Source of the DNA: Bacteroidota bacterium | GTDB lineage: Bacteria > Bacteroidota > Bacteroidia > B-17B0 > Aurantibacillaceae | NCBI GenBank assembly: GCA_030684395.1 | Contig: JAUXTT010000017.1 | Coordinates: forward strand, 496,001-560,000 | Direction: 5' to 3' | Length of the DNA: 64,000 bases | In this document: positions 27,637 to 37,542 of the stretch, in pieces | Layout of the letters: each line of letters opens with the position of its first letter | How positions within the stretch are numbered: the stretch's first letter is position 1 | Notes under the pieces: generated by a model | What the model was told of the DNA's origin: nothing | The model's input: the letters and a program-made list of their open reading frames with translations, nothing else | Databases searched by the model: none | Translations under genes and position numbers: made by a program

Positions 27637-30600
27637 ATGAAAAAACTCCTACTTTCTATGTTTATAGTGCTTACGTCTCTGACTATTAAAGCACAAATCA
27701 ATTTAAACCCATCGAGTGGTTGTGTACCATTAAGTGTTAATGCAAGTTCAGCTACATATGCAGGAGCAACATTATATGAGTGGTGGTTAGATGGTAATAT
27801 TGTTGCAACGGGACAAAGCACCAGTTTCAATATTACAACTCCGGGTTGGCACAATGTACAAGTGATTGCATACAACGGTGCGACTCAAATAGGTGCTGAT
27901 AACACTAATATTACTACTTCCGGATTTACAGGAATTGGTTCTCCTTTAGCGGCCAACACTTCTTGCCCCGGAGACCGCGCAGGTTTTTACCTTGAAGGAT
28001 TTACTCCTTCGGGCGGTTATACTATTACCTGGGATTTTGGTGATGGAAGCCCAACGGTTTCAGGAAGCAATACCGGAAGCGAACATGTGTTTTCGAGCAT
28101 TGGCAATTATACAATTACTGCAACCACTAACAGCTCATGTGGTGTTCAGTCGTATACCTATCCTTTAACTGTTGCTACGGGTGCCGCTGTTGGGAACGTT
28201 TATGTACAGGCTGAGCTGGACACGGTTTGTCCCGGAGATAATGCTGCCTTTTATCATCCAATAGGTTATTCCGATTATATTATGGATTATGGTGATGGTG
28301 CTGTAGAATTTGGAACGCGTGAACATGTTTACTATGTTCCCGGAACATATGTTATTCGTTGTACTTTTTTCAATGGTTGTGGAAACTCCTCTACTGTTTT
28401 CGACACAATACACGTAGTTAATAATGTTGCAATTAGTTCTAATGTTAATTACTTTTCAATTAGCGACACAACCATTTGCCCAACTACTAAAATTAATTTT
28501 TATCCGCCAAGTGGATTTTCAAATTATGACTGGAATTTTGGCGATGGAAATGTTTCGCAAGTGTCTACGCCAACCAATATTTATTCGAGCGTAGGTAATT
28601 ATACTGTAACATTGACTGTTACAAACGGCTGTGGATATACCAAATCAATCGGCAGAGTTGTTTATGTACAAAACGGCATTCCGGTTGATCCGTTTTCAAT
28701 AAGTGTTCCTGATTCGGTTTGTCCTAGTACTTCTGCTATTGTTGGTATTCCGTACCCTATAAACGATCATGATTACGGCCCTCAAATTTATTTTAACTGG
28801 GGCGACGGTTCAACTTCCATTGCAGAAAAACAAAGTGAAATTACTCACGCATATTCCTCATCCGGAACTTTTACAATTAATGCTACATTAGTAAATGGCT
28901 GCGGTCAATCTTATACCGATTCAAAAACTGTTGTTGTGGATGCTGCGGCAACATTAGATCCGAGTAGTTTTTTGGCTGGCTCTCCCTTATCACATTCGTG
29001 CCCCGGAGACAGTGTTTTCTTTATTGTTTCTCCACCCGATGTTGGAACTTTTTTATTCGACTATGGAGATGGTAATACCGCGACTCAGCCTACTAATTAT
29101 TTAACCGGGCCCGATGGAATTACCTATGCCATCTTTAAACATGCTTATGCGATAAATGGTTCTTACGCAGCAAATGTTACTATTACTTCTCCATGCGGAT
29201 CTGTTCTTACACAGGGAGCAGGCAATATTGACATTTCAAACAATAATAATATTGATGACGAGGCCGGTTTCTTTTTTGACCAGTCAAAATATTATTGCTT
29301 AAATGAGCCTGTAGGATTTGCAGCTTATGGTGCATCTACTTATGAATGGGACTTTGGCGACGGAAGCGGAACACTTATAACTAATTATTCTTTGCTGCCT
29401 GTTTACCATGCTTATACGAGCCCAGGAGAATACACTATCAAAATGAAAATGAGGAACTCTTGTGGTGTAGAAGACACTATGACAGGAACTATTATCATTC
29501 CTGACTCACACATCGATATCAGTACGAGTACCGTTTCTTCTCATTGTAACCAAACTGATGGAAAGGCAATAGCTATAGTAAGTGGAGCAAATCCGCCTTT
29601 TACTTATAACTGGACAAATGCCGATCACAGCTTTATTGCTGATACTTTAAGTGCCGGTATTTATTATGTTTCTATTACCGACGCTAAGGGTTGTTCTAAC
29701 TTTGCAGTGGCAACGGTTAGTGATCAGCAAGCTCCAACAATCTCTTTAAACAACTCCATAGCTGCAAACTGCCACGGAGAAGCTTCAGGGGCTATTGATA
29801 TTACTTTGATCGGAAGTTCTTCGCCGTATACATATGTGTGGTCAAACGGAAAAACAACCGAAGATATTAATCAATTGGTTGCCGGGCCTTATGAGGTAAT
29901 CGTTACGGATGCTAATGGCTGTCATGCTACAAAAAGTGTATTGGTTGGTGAACCAAATGATTTTACCATCTCTTATGTTTCATTCCCGAGTGTTTGTGGT
30001 TTTAATACCGGAGTAATTCAAACCTCTGTTCAGGGAAGTACAGGGCCATATAATTACTTGTGGAGTAATGGATTTACCGGAGCTTCATTAAGCGGTTTAT
30101 CTGTTGGCATATACTCTCTTACTGTTGTTGACTCAAAAGGTTGTTTAAAAGAAAAGGTGACCACAGTAAATGAACAAACCGCGCCTATTGTAGTTCTTGA
30201 TTCTATTTCCACTTTAAGTTGTGATCAGTTAGGTGGTGGCGCAAATGTGTATGTAAGTACTTATTTAGGATCTTCACCGTATTCTTATAACTGGAATAAC
30301 GGAGCCTCAAGTGAAGACCTAACTGGTGTTCAACCCGGTCTTTATTCTTTATTAATTACCGGCGCTAATGGTTGTAAATCTATTCTTACTGCCGATATTA
30401 CAGAACAAACACCTCTTGGTTTATCTGTTTGTGCGGTTACAGTTGATAGTATTACACAAACTAACAAGGTGATTTGGGAAATGTATAGCAGAACCGATAT
30501 CGAATCATTTAACATATACAGAGAGAGTTCACAGGCAGGTTTATACTACCTAGTAGGAAATGTGGATGCAGATAGTTTACATGAGTTCACTGACCCGTCT

Positions 30601-31263
30601 GCCGACCCGTCTATTCGCGGTTGGAGATATAAATTGGCTACTGTTGGTTTTTGCGGGGAAGAATCTTCACAAAGCGATCTTCATAAAACCATTCATTTAA
30701 CATTAAATCAGGGCTTAGGAAATACAGTGAATTTGATTTGGGATAATTACGAAGGCTTAAGTTTTAATGAGTTTTATATCTGGAGACACACTAATGCAAC
30801 AGGATGGGTAAAAATAGATAGTTTACCTTCTAATTTATTTAGTTATACCGATCTTACTGCTCCTAATCCTTCAGCAACACCTGACCTTTTTTATTATGTT
30901 GAGGGCGGGCCAATAACCTTGTGTGATCCTACGCGTGGGGCAATTAACACCTCACGTTCAAATATTAAATCTCCAAGTTCCGTTGGTTTTGTTTCTTTAA
31001 AATCGGAGGCAAGCTCGTTGAGTGCATTGGTTTATCCTAATCCGGCACAAAACACCATTACCTTACGTTTCGAAAAAACACTTTCCGAAAACACTCCTGT
31101 AGAAGTGTATAACTCTTTGGGTAGTTTAGTGTTAAAAACAATAGCAAAATCAGGCGATTCCGAACTAATGTTAAATACAACTGAGCTTAACAATGGTGTT
31201 TATTTTCTTAAAGCCAAACAACAAAATTCGCAGCTTGTGCAGCGTGTAATAATTAATAAATAA
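27637..31263 (+). CDS. Large PKD/SprB-repeat surface protein with T9SS sorting domain
   Basis: Secreted protein of 1208 residues. A signal peptide (cleavage after IKA) is followed by PKD domains to about residue 620 (DFGDGS, NFGDGNVS, DYGDGNT, DFGDGSG with following YTSPGEYTI-type strands). Four SprB-like repeats lie at about 624-926, each with NG.SSEDL...GIYSL.V.DA.GC wording. A fibronectin-like region precedes the type A T9SS sorting domain (VYPNPAQNTITLRF to the terminal RVIINK). It should be exported through the outer membrane and attached to the surface. SprB repeats are known from gliding adhesins of Flavobacterium; whether this cell glides is not shown. A terminator follows. Confidence 0.93.
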   Translation: MKKLLLSMFIVLTSLTIKAQINLNPSSGCVPLSVNASSATYAGATLYEWWLDGNIVATGQSTSFNITTPGWHNVQVIAYNGATQIGADNTNITTSGFTGIGSPLAANTSCPGDRAGFYLEGFTPSGGYTITWDFGDGSPTVSGSNTGSEHVFSSIGNYTITATTNSSCGVQSYTYPLTVATGAAVGNVYVQAELDTVCPGDNAAFYHPIGYSDYIMDYGDGAVEFGTREHVYYVPGTYVIRCTFFNGCGNSSTVFDTIHVVNNVAISSNVNYFSISDTTICPTTKINFYPPSGFSNYDWNFGDGNVSQVSTPTNIYSSVGNYTVTLTVTNGCGYTKSIGRVVYVQNGIPVDPFSISVPDSVCPSTSAIVGIPYPINDHDYGPQIYFNWGDGSTSIAEKQSEITHAYSSSGTFTINATLVNGCGQSYTDSKTVVVDAAATLDPSSFLAGSPLSHSCPGDSVFFIVSPPDVGTFLFDYGDGNTATQPTNYLTGPDGITYAIFKHAYAINGSYAANVTITSPCGSVLTQGAGNIDISNNNNIDDEAGFFFDQSKYYCLNEPVGFAAYGASTYEWDFGDGSGTLITNYSLLPVYHAYTSPGEYTIKMKMRNSCGVEDTMTGTIIIPDSHIDISTSTVSSHCNQTDGKAIAIVSGANPPFTYNWTNADHSFIADTLSAGIYYVSITDAKGCSNFAVATVSDQQAPTISLNNSIAANCHGEASGAIDITLIGSSSPYTYVWSNGKTTEDINQLVAGPYEVIVTDANGCHATKSVLVGEPNDFTISYVSFPSVCGFNTGVIQTSVQGSTGPYNYLWSNGFTGASLSGLSVGIYSLTVVDSKGCLKEKVTTVNEQTAPIVVLDSISTLSCDQLGGGANVYVSTYLGSSPYSYNWNNGASSEDLTGVQPGLYSLLITGANGCKSILTADITEQTPLGLSVCAVTVDSITQTNKVIWEMYSRTDIESFNIYRESSQAGLYYLVGNVDADSLHEFTDPSADPSIRGWRYKLATVGFCGEESSQSDLHKTIHLTLNQGLGNTVNLIWDNYEGLSFNEFYIWRHTNATGWVKIDSLPSNLFSYTDLTAPNPSATPDLFYYVEGGPITLCDPTRGAINTSRSNIKSPSSVGFVSLKSEASSLSALVYPNPAQNTITLRFEKTLSENTPVEVYNSLGSLVLKTIAKSGDSELMLNTTELNNGVYFLKAKQQNSQLVQRVIINK

Positions 31264-31282
31264 ACCGGATATATTCGGTGTT

Positions 31283-31314
31283 AAAAAGAGAAGTCTTAAT
31301 GGCTTCTCTTTTTT
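31283..31314 (+). terminator. Intrinsic terminator of the adhesin gene
   Basis: 11-bp stem AAAAAGAGAAG/CTTCTCTTTTT with a 9-base loop, 20 bases after the stop, followed by T and A. Confidence 0.85.
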
Positions 31315-31432
31315 ATTGCAAAAAAGTTTAATGTATTTTCTCATTAAAGATTTTTTTTGTAGCTTTATCGAAGGTTTTGGGAAGGTTGTAGGCACATATA
31401 CTCCCTTTGCCCTATTACATTAATACATATAC

Positions 31433-32290
31433 ATGAAAAAAATAGTTTATACATTAAGTGCACTTGTTATTGCAAGCGCAGTTTTCTTTGCCTGTAAAAA
31501 GGACAAAAAAGAAGTAGACAACGAAACTCAAACGGTTTCCGATAACGCACTTGCTGAACAGGAGTTTATGCGTATCGGGCCTTCTATAAGTGAAAGAGCA
31601 GTATCCACTCCGGGAGTAAAAAAAGGGATCGTTAAGGACCTTTTTTCAGTGTTTTCAACCTGTGCCAGTGATTCTTTGACAGGTGACACTGCTGGCTACG
31701 CGGCCGGAGCGTTTACAAACCTAGCTAACTTACCTACGCTAACTCTTGATTGGGGAACTGGTTGCAGCGATGTTGACAATGTTAACCGCACCGGTAAAAT
31801 TTCTGCAACTTTTACTAAACCATATGATATTGTTGGTAGTGTTATTACTATTACACCAAATAATTATACTGTAAACGGTGTAGCTTATACAGGAACTATT
31901 CGAATCACAAAGTTGGCAGGAGGTAATAATCCTTCTTTCAGAACTGAAGTAATAAATGGAAATTGTACAAACGGAACTTTTAGTATAGATTGGGCTTGTG
32001 ATAAAACAATAACTTATACTGCAGGCTTTACTACGCAAAGTGATCCTAATGATGATATTATTTCAATTACCGGAAATTCAAGCGGTAAAAACCGTGATGG
32101 AAGAACCTTTAGTGTGGTTATCAAAAGTGCTTTGGAAAAAATGGCAAACTGTAAATATATCTCAAAAGGAACATTGGAAATTACTCCCGACGGATTAAAA
32201 ACAAGAACTGTTGATTTTGGAAACGGTACTTGTGATGCAACCGGAACCTTTACTGTGGGCGGAAATACATTTACGTTTACAATGCAATAA
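31433..32290 (+). CDS. Hypothetical lipoprotein
   Basis: 285 residues with a type II signal peptide (lipobox FFAC, Cys21, followed by KKDKKE). The mature part is rich in Thr, Asn and Gly and reads as beta strands (TLTLDWGTGC, GKISATFTKPY, TLEITPDGLKTRTVDFGNG). No known domain is recognised. It resembles small Bacteroidota lipoproteins of unknown role. It sits alone between the adhesin and the siaB-siaC pair, with promoters on either side. Confidence 0.82.
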   Translation: MKKIVYTLSALVIASAVFFACKKDKKEVDNETQTVSDNALAEQEFMRIGPSISERAVSTPGVKKGIVKDLFSVFSTCASDSLTGDTAGYAAGAFTNLANLPTLTLDWGTGCSDVDNVNRTGKISATFTKPYDIVGSVITITPNNYTVNGVAYTGTIRITKLAGGNNPSFRTEVINGNCTNGTFSIDWACDKTITYTAGFTTQSDPNDDIISITGNSSGKNRDGRTFSVVIKSALEKMANCKYISKGTLEITPDGLKTRTVDFGNGTCDATGTFTVGGNTFTFTMQ

Positions 32291-32295
32291 AAAAA

Positions 32296-32325
32296 TTTGC
32301 AGGTTAAAACATTTTACTATATTTG
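32296..32325 (+). promoter_or_regulatory. Promoter of siaB-siaC
   Basis: TTTG, 18 bases, TATATTTG, ending 25 bases before the siaB ATG and beginning just after the lipoprotein stop. Confidence 0.65.
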
Positions 32326-32350
32326 CTCATAAGAAAAAGGACACCGGGGT

Positions 32351-32902
32351 ATGGCACTTGATATCTTCGATTTTTACGATAAAATGGAACGCAACAATAT
32401 CTTGCTTTCCTTTAAGGGAGATATTACGTCGGAGCTGCTCACTTCTATTCTTCAAATCATGGAATCTAAAATGGATAACATGCAGGAAGAACCAAAGATG
32501 AAAAAGAAGGTGTACAATGTTCTGGTTGAGTGTTTACAAAATCTATATCACCACATGGATGATACGGCAGCCGAAACAGGAGACAGAGGTAAAAGTTCGG
32601 CTATTTTTACTATTGGTAAAACAGACAACGAATACGATATCATTACCGGAAACTACATTGCTAATGAAAATGTAACCGGAATGAAACAAAGATTGGATGA
32701 AGTTAATGCTCTTACAAAAGAAGAATTAAAAGACTATTACAAGCAGATTTTGAATAACGGAGAAATGTCGTTGAAAGGTGGCGGTGGATTAGGGATGATA
32801 GATATTGCCCGTAAAACAGGTCAAAAACTAGGATATGAATTTCAAAAGATTGACGATAAAGTGTCTTTCTTTAGTTTAAGAATAAAAATTTCACAACTAT
32901 AA
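32351..32902 (+). CDS. siaB: SiaB-family protein kinase (GHKL-like)
   Basis: 183-residue serine/threonine kinase-like protein of the SiaB (DUF6272) family. In Pseudomonas, SiaB phosphorylates SiaC and thereby switches off c-di-GMP synthesis by SiaD. The ATP site is visible as an N-box-like helix VLVECLQNLYHHMDD (Glu60, Asn64, His68) and a glycine box GGGGLGMIDIARKTG (143-157). It is cytoplasmic. The SiaC partner starts 18 bases downstream, so the pair is an operon. No SiaA phosphatase or SiaD diguanylate cyclase is in the window, so the output is unknown. Confidence 0.88.
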   Translation: MALDIFDFYDKMERNNILLSFKGDITSELLTSILQIMESKMDNMQEEPKMKKKVYNVLVECLQNLYHHMDDTAAETGDRGKSSAIFTIGKTDNEYDIITGNYIANENVTGMKQRLDEVNALTKEELKDYYKQILNNGEMSLKGGGGLGMIDIARKTGQKLGYEFQKIDDKVSFFSLRIKISQL

Positions 32903-32920
32903 TTAAATAACAAGGTAAAT

Positions 32921-33301
32921 ATGGAAAAGTTCTCAATCGACGGTACACCTAAAACTCCTTCAATTAGCTTCGATCTGGCTTCTGGAGTGCTTGAAATTAA
33001 AGGTCGTTCTATTCCTGAAAATTCAATCGAATTCTACAAACCATTGGTAGATTCTTTAGAAAAATATGCAGGAAGCCCTAAATCGGCTACAAACGTTAAT
33101 ATTCAATTAGAGTATTTTAATACGAGTTCATCTAAGTGTATTTTAGATGTATTCAAAAAATTAGAGTCGATTCATAAAGGTGGAAGTGCAGTTACCATCA
33201 ACTGGCATTATGAAGAAGATGATGAGGATATGCTTGAAGCGGGTGAAGATTACCAGGCTATCATTAGCGTACCTTTCAAAATGGTACAAATAGAAGAGTA
33301 A
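32921..33301 (+). CDS. siaC: SiaC-family regulatory phosphoprotein (DUF1987)
   Basis: 126-residue STAS-like partner protein. The motif YFNTSSSKCILD places a threonine at residue 68, the same number and context as the phosphorylated Thr68 of Pseudomonas SiaC. SiaB just upstream is the expected kinase. In the described system unphosphorylated SiaC activates a diguanylate cyclase; none is encoded here. The operon ends at the hairpin at 33321-33359. Confidence 0.9.
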   Translation: MEKFSIDGTPKTPSISFDLASGVLEIKGRSIPENSIEFYKPLVDSLEKYAGSPKSATNVNIQLEYFNTSSSKCILDVFKKLESIHKGGSAVTINWHYEEDDEDMLEAGEDYQAIISVPFKMVQIEE

Positions 33302-33320
33302 TATTATTCTTTATCATACT

Positions 33321-33359
33321 AAAGGCATGCGCATTGAAATACATGTGCATGCTTTTTTG
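33321..33359 (+). terminator. Intrinsic terminator of siaB-siaC
   Basis: 10-bp stem GCATGCGCAT/ATGTGCATGC (one G-U pair) with an 8-base loop followed by TTTTTT, 24 bases after the siaC stop. Confidence 0.88.
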
Positions 33360-33467
33360 TTTCCTATATTGAAGCCTGCAAAACTCTAAACACGAAAACA
33401 TTTTCATGTGTTTTCCTGCATGGAATTTTCTCCCCATTGTTTCTGTATTAACTCCTTGTACAGACAC

Positions 33468-33497
33468 TTGTAATACAAACAAAAAAGTTTACCTTCG
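33468..33497 (+). promoter_or_regulatory. Promoter of the YqaE-like lipoprotein gene
   Basis: TTG, 19 bases, TACCTTCG (one mismatch to TAnnTTTG), ending 22 bases before the ATG. The rest of the 33302-33519 gap holds only the terminator. Confidence 0.5.
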
Positions 33498-33519
33498 CCT
33501 TTCACTTTAAAAAAAACCT

Positions 33520-34104
33520 ATGAAAAAACTAAAATCTCTAGTGATCATTTTATCTGCAACAGCATTTATGGTCTCATGTTCCGTTGAAAGAAGGCATTAT
33601 ATGGCCGGATACAACATTGACTGGAAAAACGGCAAATCAGATGCAGTCGCTAAAAACTCTGCTACCAAAGTAAAAAGCAAAGTCACATCAACCGTTTCAG
33701 CACAGGGCATCATCGAGAATTCAAGTTCTCAAGCTGCTGATGCAGTAGTTGCTACACAAAATGCTGCAACAATTATTGCGCAGGGTAATCAAGCGGCGAA
33801 CAACACCTTTACAGCTAAAAGATCAGCTGCTAAAGTTAATTCTACTGCAGAAACAAACACTTTGGGCTTCAAAGAAAAAATTACAATTGTAAAAGCTGCT
33901 AAAGAAATGAAAAAATCAGCCGCAGGGGAAGACATCAGTAAAGGGCTTTATATTGTTTTAGCTATCCTTATTCCTTTTGTGGCAGTTGGCTTAGCAACTG
34001 ATTGGGGTATCGAAACACTTTGGAATGTACTTTGGTGTTTATTGTGTGGAATCCCGGGAATTATCCACGCCTTCATCATTTTAAAGAGAAAAGGAATCCT
34101 TTAA
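33520..34104 (+). CDS. Lipoprotein with C-terminal YqaE/Pmp3 membrane domain
   Basis: 194 residues. A type II signal peptide ends in FMVSC (Cys20). A polar Ala/Ser/Thr-rich linker, about residues 40-110, carries many AT.K.KS and QAA words. The C-terminus (about 146-194) is a YqaE/Pmp3-like two-helix domain with LAILIPFVAVGL and CLLCGIPGIIHAFIILK. Pmp3-family proteins are small membrane proteins linked to salt stress and membrane potential; their exact role in bacteria is unclear. If the lipobox is used, the protein would be anchored at both ends. DUF2752 follows after 3 bases. Confidence 0.82.
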   Translation: MKKLKSLVIILSATAFMVSCSVERRHYMAGYNIDWKNGKSDAVAKNSATKVKSKVTSTVSAQGIIENSSSQAADAVVATQNAATIIAQGNQAANNTFTAKRSAAKVNSTAETNTLGFKEKITIVKAAKEMKKSAAGEDISKGLYIVLAILIPFVAVGLATDWGIETLWNVLWCLLCGIPGIIHAFIILKRKGIL

Positions 34105-34107
34105 TCA

Positions 34108-34404
34108 TTGAGTAAAAAAAACATTAACTATTTATTAATCGGCGGACATATTGCGGCAGCCATATTCTTGCTGCTTATGCCCGCCGATTTGTTTGATAAT
34201 GGTCAAAGCATTTGTTTATCCCGCCTGCTTTTTGATCAGGAATGCCCGGGCTGCGGCATTACAAGGGCAATACAACACCTCATTCATTTCGATTTTAGCG
34301 CGGCGTGGCATTTCAATAAACTGAGTTTTATTGTGTTTCCTATACTGGCTTTCCTTTTTGCAAGAAATGTTTACCGCCTTTACATGAAAAGCAAAATCGT
34401 TTGA
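34108..34404 (+). CDS. DUF2752 membrane protein
   Basis: 98-residue protein of the DUF2752 family, marked by CPGCGITRA (Cys46, Cys49) between two hydrophobic helices (INYLLIGGHIAAAIFLLLM and KLSFIVFPILAFLFA). The start is a TTG three bases after the upstream stop, implying translational coupling with the YqaE-like gene. The family function is unknown; the CPxCG pair suggests metal binding or a redox role, which is inference. Confidence 0.82.
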   Translation: MSKKNINYLLIGGHIAAAIFLLLMPADLFDNGQSICLSRLLFDQECPGCGITRAIQHLIHFDFSAAWHFNKLSFIVFPILAFLFARNVYRLYMKSKIV

Positions 34405-34432
34405 TCCGGCTTTTTTAATTATATACTCAAGA

Positions 34433-34536
34433 GGTTATTGTACAACGGCACACGGATGGCTGTGATTTTTAATGTTTCTATGATTAAAAACCCTGCTTTA
34501 ATCTTAAAAGATCAGCGTCATCTGCGTTCTATAACC
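34433..34536. repeat. Intergenic palindromic element, family II
   Basis: Imperfect inverted repeat with GGTTAT at the left end, ATAACC at the right end, and inner words ACGGATGGCTGTGAT and ATCAGCGTCATCTGCGTT that are near-complementary. The right arm closely matches that of the element at 48760-48863. Confidence 0.65.
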
Positions 34537-34597
34537 CATAAATCCTTCTGTTAAAAACTCGGTAAACTTTAATTTCCCTTTATTCACAAGCTCTTCG

Positions 34598-34605
34598 TAC
34601 TTTTA
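34598..34605 (+). promoter_or_regulatory. -7 box of mutS, only 6 bases before the ATG
   Basis: TACTTTTA (one mismatch to TAnnTTTG) ends 6 bases before the start codon, so the message would have almost no 5' leader. Confidence 0.4.
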
Positions 34606-34611
34606 CCCTCT

Positions 34612-37248
34612 ATGTCGGCAGGTACCAAAAATAAGGCGGATAAACAGGAAACTCCATTGATGAAACAATTCAATGAGATCAAATCCAAATACCCGGATGC
34701 GATTTTGTTATTCAGAGTGGGCGACTTTTACGAAACCTTTGGTTCAGATGCCGTAAAAACGGCAGCAACCCTCGGCATTGTTTTAACACGCAGAGCAAAT
34801 GGCGCAGCAGCCTACATGGAGCTTGCAGGTTTTCCCTATCATTCATTGGACTCTTATTTACCACGTTTAGTTCGTGCCGGATATCGCGTTGCCGTTTGTG
34901 ATCAGTTGGAAGATCCAAAAATGACCAAAACCATTGTAAAACGTGGGGTTACCGAATTGGTTACTCCCGGTTTATCATTCAACGATAAAGTTTTAGAGAA
35001 CCGATCAAATAATTTTCTTGCCTCTCTTTATTTTAATAAAGACCAGGCAGGGGTTTCTTTTTTGGATATTTCAACCGGTGAGTTTTTAGTAGCAGAAGGA
35101 AGTTTTTCTTATGTCGAAAAATTAATCCAGAATTTTAAACCCAATGAAGTACTCTTTCAAAAAGCAAACAAAGCACAACTGAATGAACTGATAGGAGAAA
35201 AGTTTTATTCGTTCGGATTAGATGATTGGGCTTTTACTTACGATTATGGTTACGAATCATTAAACAAACATTTCGTTACCAATTCCCTGAAAGGCTTTGG
35301 TATTGAAGGAATGGAGAACGCTATTGCATCATGTGGTGCAATTTTACATTACCTCAACGAAACTAAACACGATCGTGTAAAACACATTACAACTGTTTCG
35401 CGCATTGAAGAAGAAAAGTATGTTTGGCTCGATCGTTTCACTATTCGTAACTTAGAGATCTTCGGTTCCAATCATGAAAATGGAAAATGTTTAGTGGATG
35501 TTGTTGATCATACCGTTTCCCCGATGGGGGCACGACTCCTGAAACGATGGATGGCATTGCCTTTGAAAGATATAGATCAGATCAACGAACGTTTAAGCAT
35601 TGTAGAATATTTTGTTTACGATTACGAATTGTGTGACACACTTCGTACAAAATTTGAAATGCTTGGTGACCTTGAAAGATTAATTTCAAAAGCTGCTGCG
35701 GGTAGAATAAATCCACGTGAAGTAGTTCAGTTAAAACGTTCATTGTATCTTACCGAAGAAATAATGCAAGAAGCGGGTAAGTCCGAAAACCCTGCTCTAA
35801 GAGCAACTGCAGCCAAATTAAACACCTGTGTTCCATTACGCGATCGTTTGGAAAAAGAGATCAAAGAAGATGCTCCCGTTGTTGTTGCAAAAGGAAATGT
35901 TATTTGTGATGGCGTACACGAAGAATTGGATGAACTAAGAGCCATCTCCGGTTCGGGCAAAGGATTTTTACTACAAATTCAAAACCGTGAAAGCGAGCGA
36001 ACTGGCATACCTTCTCTGAAAGTGGCGTTTAACAATGTGTTTGGCTATTATTTAGAAGTAACGAATTCACATAAAGATAAAGTTCCAAACGATTGGATCC
36101 GCAAACAAACGCTTACCAATGCGGAGCGTTACATTACACCTGAATTAAAAACCTACGAAGAAAAAATATTAGGAGCTGAAGAAAAGATCTCGGCAATTGA
36201 AATCCGTTTGTACGAAGAGCTGGTGCGTGATATGGCAGATTATATTTTGCCGATTCAACAAAATGCTGCATTAATAGCGCGTATGGATTGTTTACTTTCT
36301 TTTGCTGCATTGGCAAGAAACAACAATTATGTAAAGCCACAGTTGAACGATGGTTTTGCTTTGAATATTACGGATGGCCGCCATCCTGTTATTGAAAAAC
36401 AATTGCCTTTAGGTGAAGAGTACGTTTCCAATTCGGTTTACTTAGATAACGACACACAACAGATTATCATGATCACCGGACCTAACATGTCGGGTAAATC
36501 GGCTTTGTTGAGACAAACAGCTTTAATAGTTTTGTTAGCACAAATAGGATGTTACGTTCCTGCACAAGCTGCGGAGATTGGTATCATTGATAAGATTTTT
36601 ACACGTGTGGGCGCGAGTGATAATATCTCTTCGGGCGAATCAACCTTTATGGTGGAGATGAACGAAACAGCGAGTATTGTAAACAACCTCAGCAATCGCA
36701 GTTTGGTTTTACTGGATGAGATCGGAAGAGGAACTTCTACTTACGATGGTATTTCTATTGCCTGGGCCATTGCCGAATACATTCACGAACATCCCAAGTC
36801 GAAAGCAAAAACATTATTTGCTACACACTATCATGAGTTGAATGAAATGAGCCATTATTTTACACGCGTTAAAAATTTTAATGTAAGTGTAAAAGAGTTG
36901 AACAACAAAATCATTTTCTTACGTAAACTTGCCGAAGGTGGCAGTGAACACAGCTTTGGTATTCATGTGGCACGTATGGCGGGCATGCCCAAACAAGTGA
37001 TTGATCGTGCCAACCAAATCTTAAAAAAACTGGAACGCGAACACGAAGCAGAATTAGCCGACGGCAATACCAGTGTTGTAAAATCAAAAGACGGTGAATC
37101 GGACCTGCAATTAAGTTTCTTCCAATTAGACGATCCTATTCTGCAAAATATCCGTGAGCAAATTTTATCTACCGATATCAACACGCTCACTCCCGTAGAA
37201 GCTTTAATGAAGCTGAATGAGATTAAGAAGATGATTGGGGGGAAGTAA
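34612..37248 (+). CDS. mutS: DNA mismatch repair protein MutS
   Basis: Full-length MutS of 878 residues. The mismatch-binding motif is in [13 protein letters not shown] (Phe-x-Glu: F39, E41 region), the connector, lever and clamp domains follow, and the ATPase has Walker A GPNMSGKS (623-630), Walker [17 protein letters not shown] and ATHYHEL. The C-terminal tail ends [18 protein letters not shown]. The final 22 codons occur a second time 670 bases downstream with only synonymous changes, on the far side of a toxin-antitoxin pair (see findings). The protein itself looks intact. Confidence 0.97.
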   Translation: MSAGTKNKADKQETPLMKQFNEIKSKYPDAILLFRVGDFYETFGSDAVKTAATLGIVLTRRANGAAAYMELAGFPYHSLDSYLPRLVRAGYRVAVCDQLEDPKMTKTIVKRGVTELVTPGLSFNDKVLENRSNNFLASLYFNKDQAGVSFLDISTGEFLVAEGSFSYVEKLIQNFKPNEVLFQKANKAQLNELIGEKFYSFGLDDWAFTYDYGYESLNKHFVTNSLKGFGIEGMENAIASCGAILHYLNETKHDRVKHITTVSRIEEEKYVWLDRFTIRNLEIFGSNHENGKCLVDVVDHTVSPMGARLLKRWMALPLKDIDQINERLSIVEYFVYDYELCDTLRTKFEMLGDLERLISKAAAGRINPREVVQLKRSLYLTEEIMQEAGKSENPALRATAAKLNTCVPLRDRLEKEIKEDAPVVVAKGNVICDGVHEELDELRAISGSGKGFLLQIQNRESERTGIPSLKVAFNNVFGYYLEVTNSHKDKVPNDWIRKQTLTNAERYITPELKTYEEKILGAEEKISAIEIRLYEELVRDMADYILPIQQNAALIARMDCLLSFAALARNNNYVKPQLNDGFALNITDGRHPVIEKQLPLGEEYVSNSVYLDNDTQQIIMITGPNMSGKSALLRQTALIVLLAQIGCYVPAQAAEIGIIDKIFTRVGASDNISSGESTFMVEMNETASIVNNLSNRSLVLLDEIGRGTSTYDGISIAWAIAEYIHEHPKSKAKTLFATHYHELNEMSHYFTRVKNFNVSVKELNNKIIFLRKLAEGGSEHSFGIHVARMAGMPKQVIDRANQILKKLEREHEAELADGNTSVVKSKDGESDLQLSFFQLDDPILQNIREQILSTDINTLTPVEALMKLNEIKKMIGGK
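37180..37248 (+). repeat. Direct repeat, left copy (functional 3' end of mutS)
   Basis: Last 22 codons and stop of the intact mutS. 62 of 69 bases match the right copy at 37850-37918; all seven differences are third-position or stop-codon changes. Confidence 0.9.
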
Positions 37249-37283
37249 TTTTATTTTATAGGTTTCAACAACAACTTAAAGCA

Positions 37284-37541
37284 TTACTCATATACATCCT
37301 TTCGGTGTCCTACTTTTTGTACATCTATTACACTTATTACATCATCAATCGAATAAACAACCCGGTAATCGCCTATCCTTATACGCCACAGTGGTAAATA
37401 ACTTCCTTTTAATTTTTTACAACCTTGAGGTCTTGGACTCATTGCTAACTGCAAAATAGCAGCAGTAATTGTTATTACTTGCTTTTTAGGAAGCGCCTCC
37501 AACTCTTTGGCAGCCGACTTCTTAATGGTTATCGTGTACAT
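37284..37541 (-). CDS. RelE/ParE-family toxin
   Basis: 85-residue type II toxin of the RelE/ParE fold. Features are ITIKKSAAKELEALPKK, the central KKLKGSYLPLWRIRIGDYRVVYSIDD core and the terminal VQKVGHRKDVYE; the Lys/Arg/Tyr/His set is the sort used by RelE mRNA endonucleases. It starts 1 base after the antitoxin stop, the normal antitoxin-toxin order. It lies convergent to mutS, between two copies of the mutS end. Confidence 0.92.
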   Translation of the reverse strand: MYTITIKKSAAKELEALPKKQVITITAAILQLAMSPRPQGCKKLKGSYLPLWRIRIGDYRVVYSIDDVISVIDVQKVGHRKDVYE

Positions 37542-37542
37542 T

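Noticed and set aside
31739-32038. Minus-strand frame of 99 residues inside the lipoprotein gene
   Set aside because: Ser/Ile/Tyr-rich antisense shadow of a beta-rich gene; no start context.
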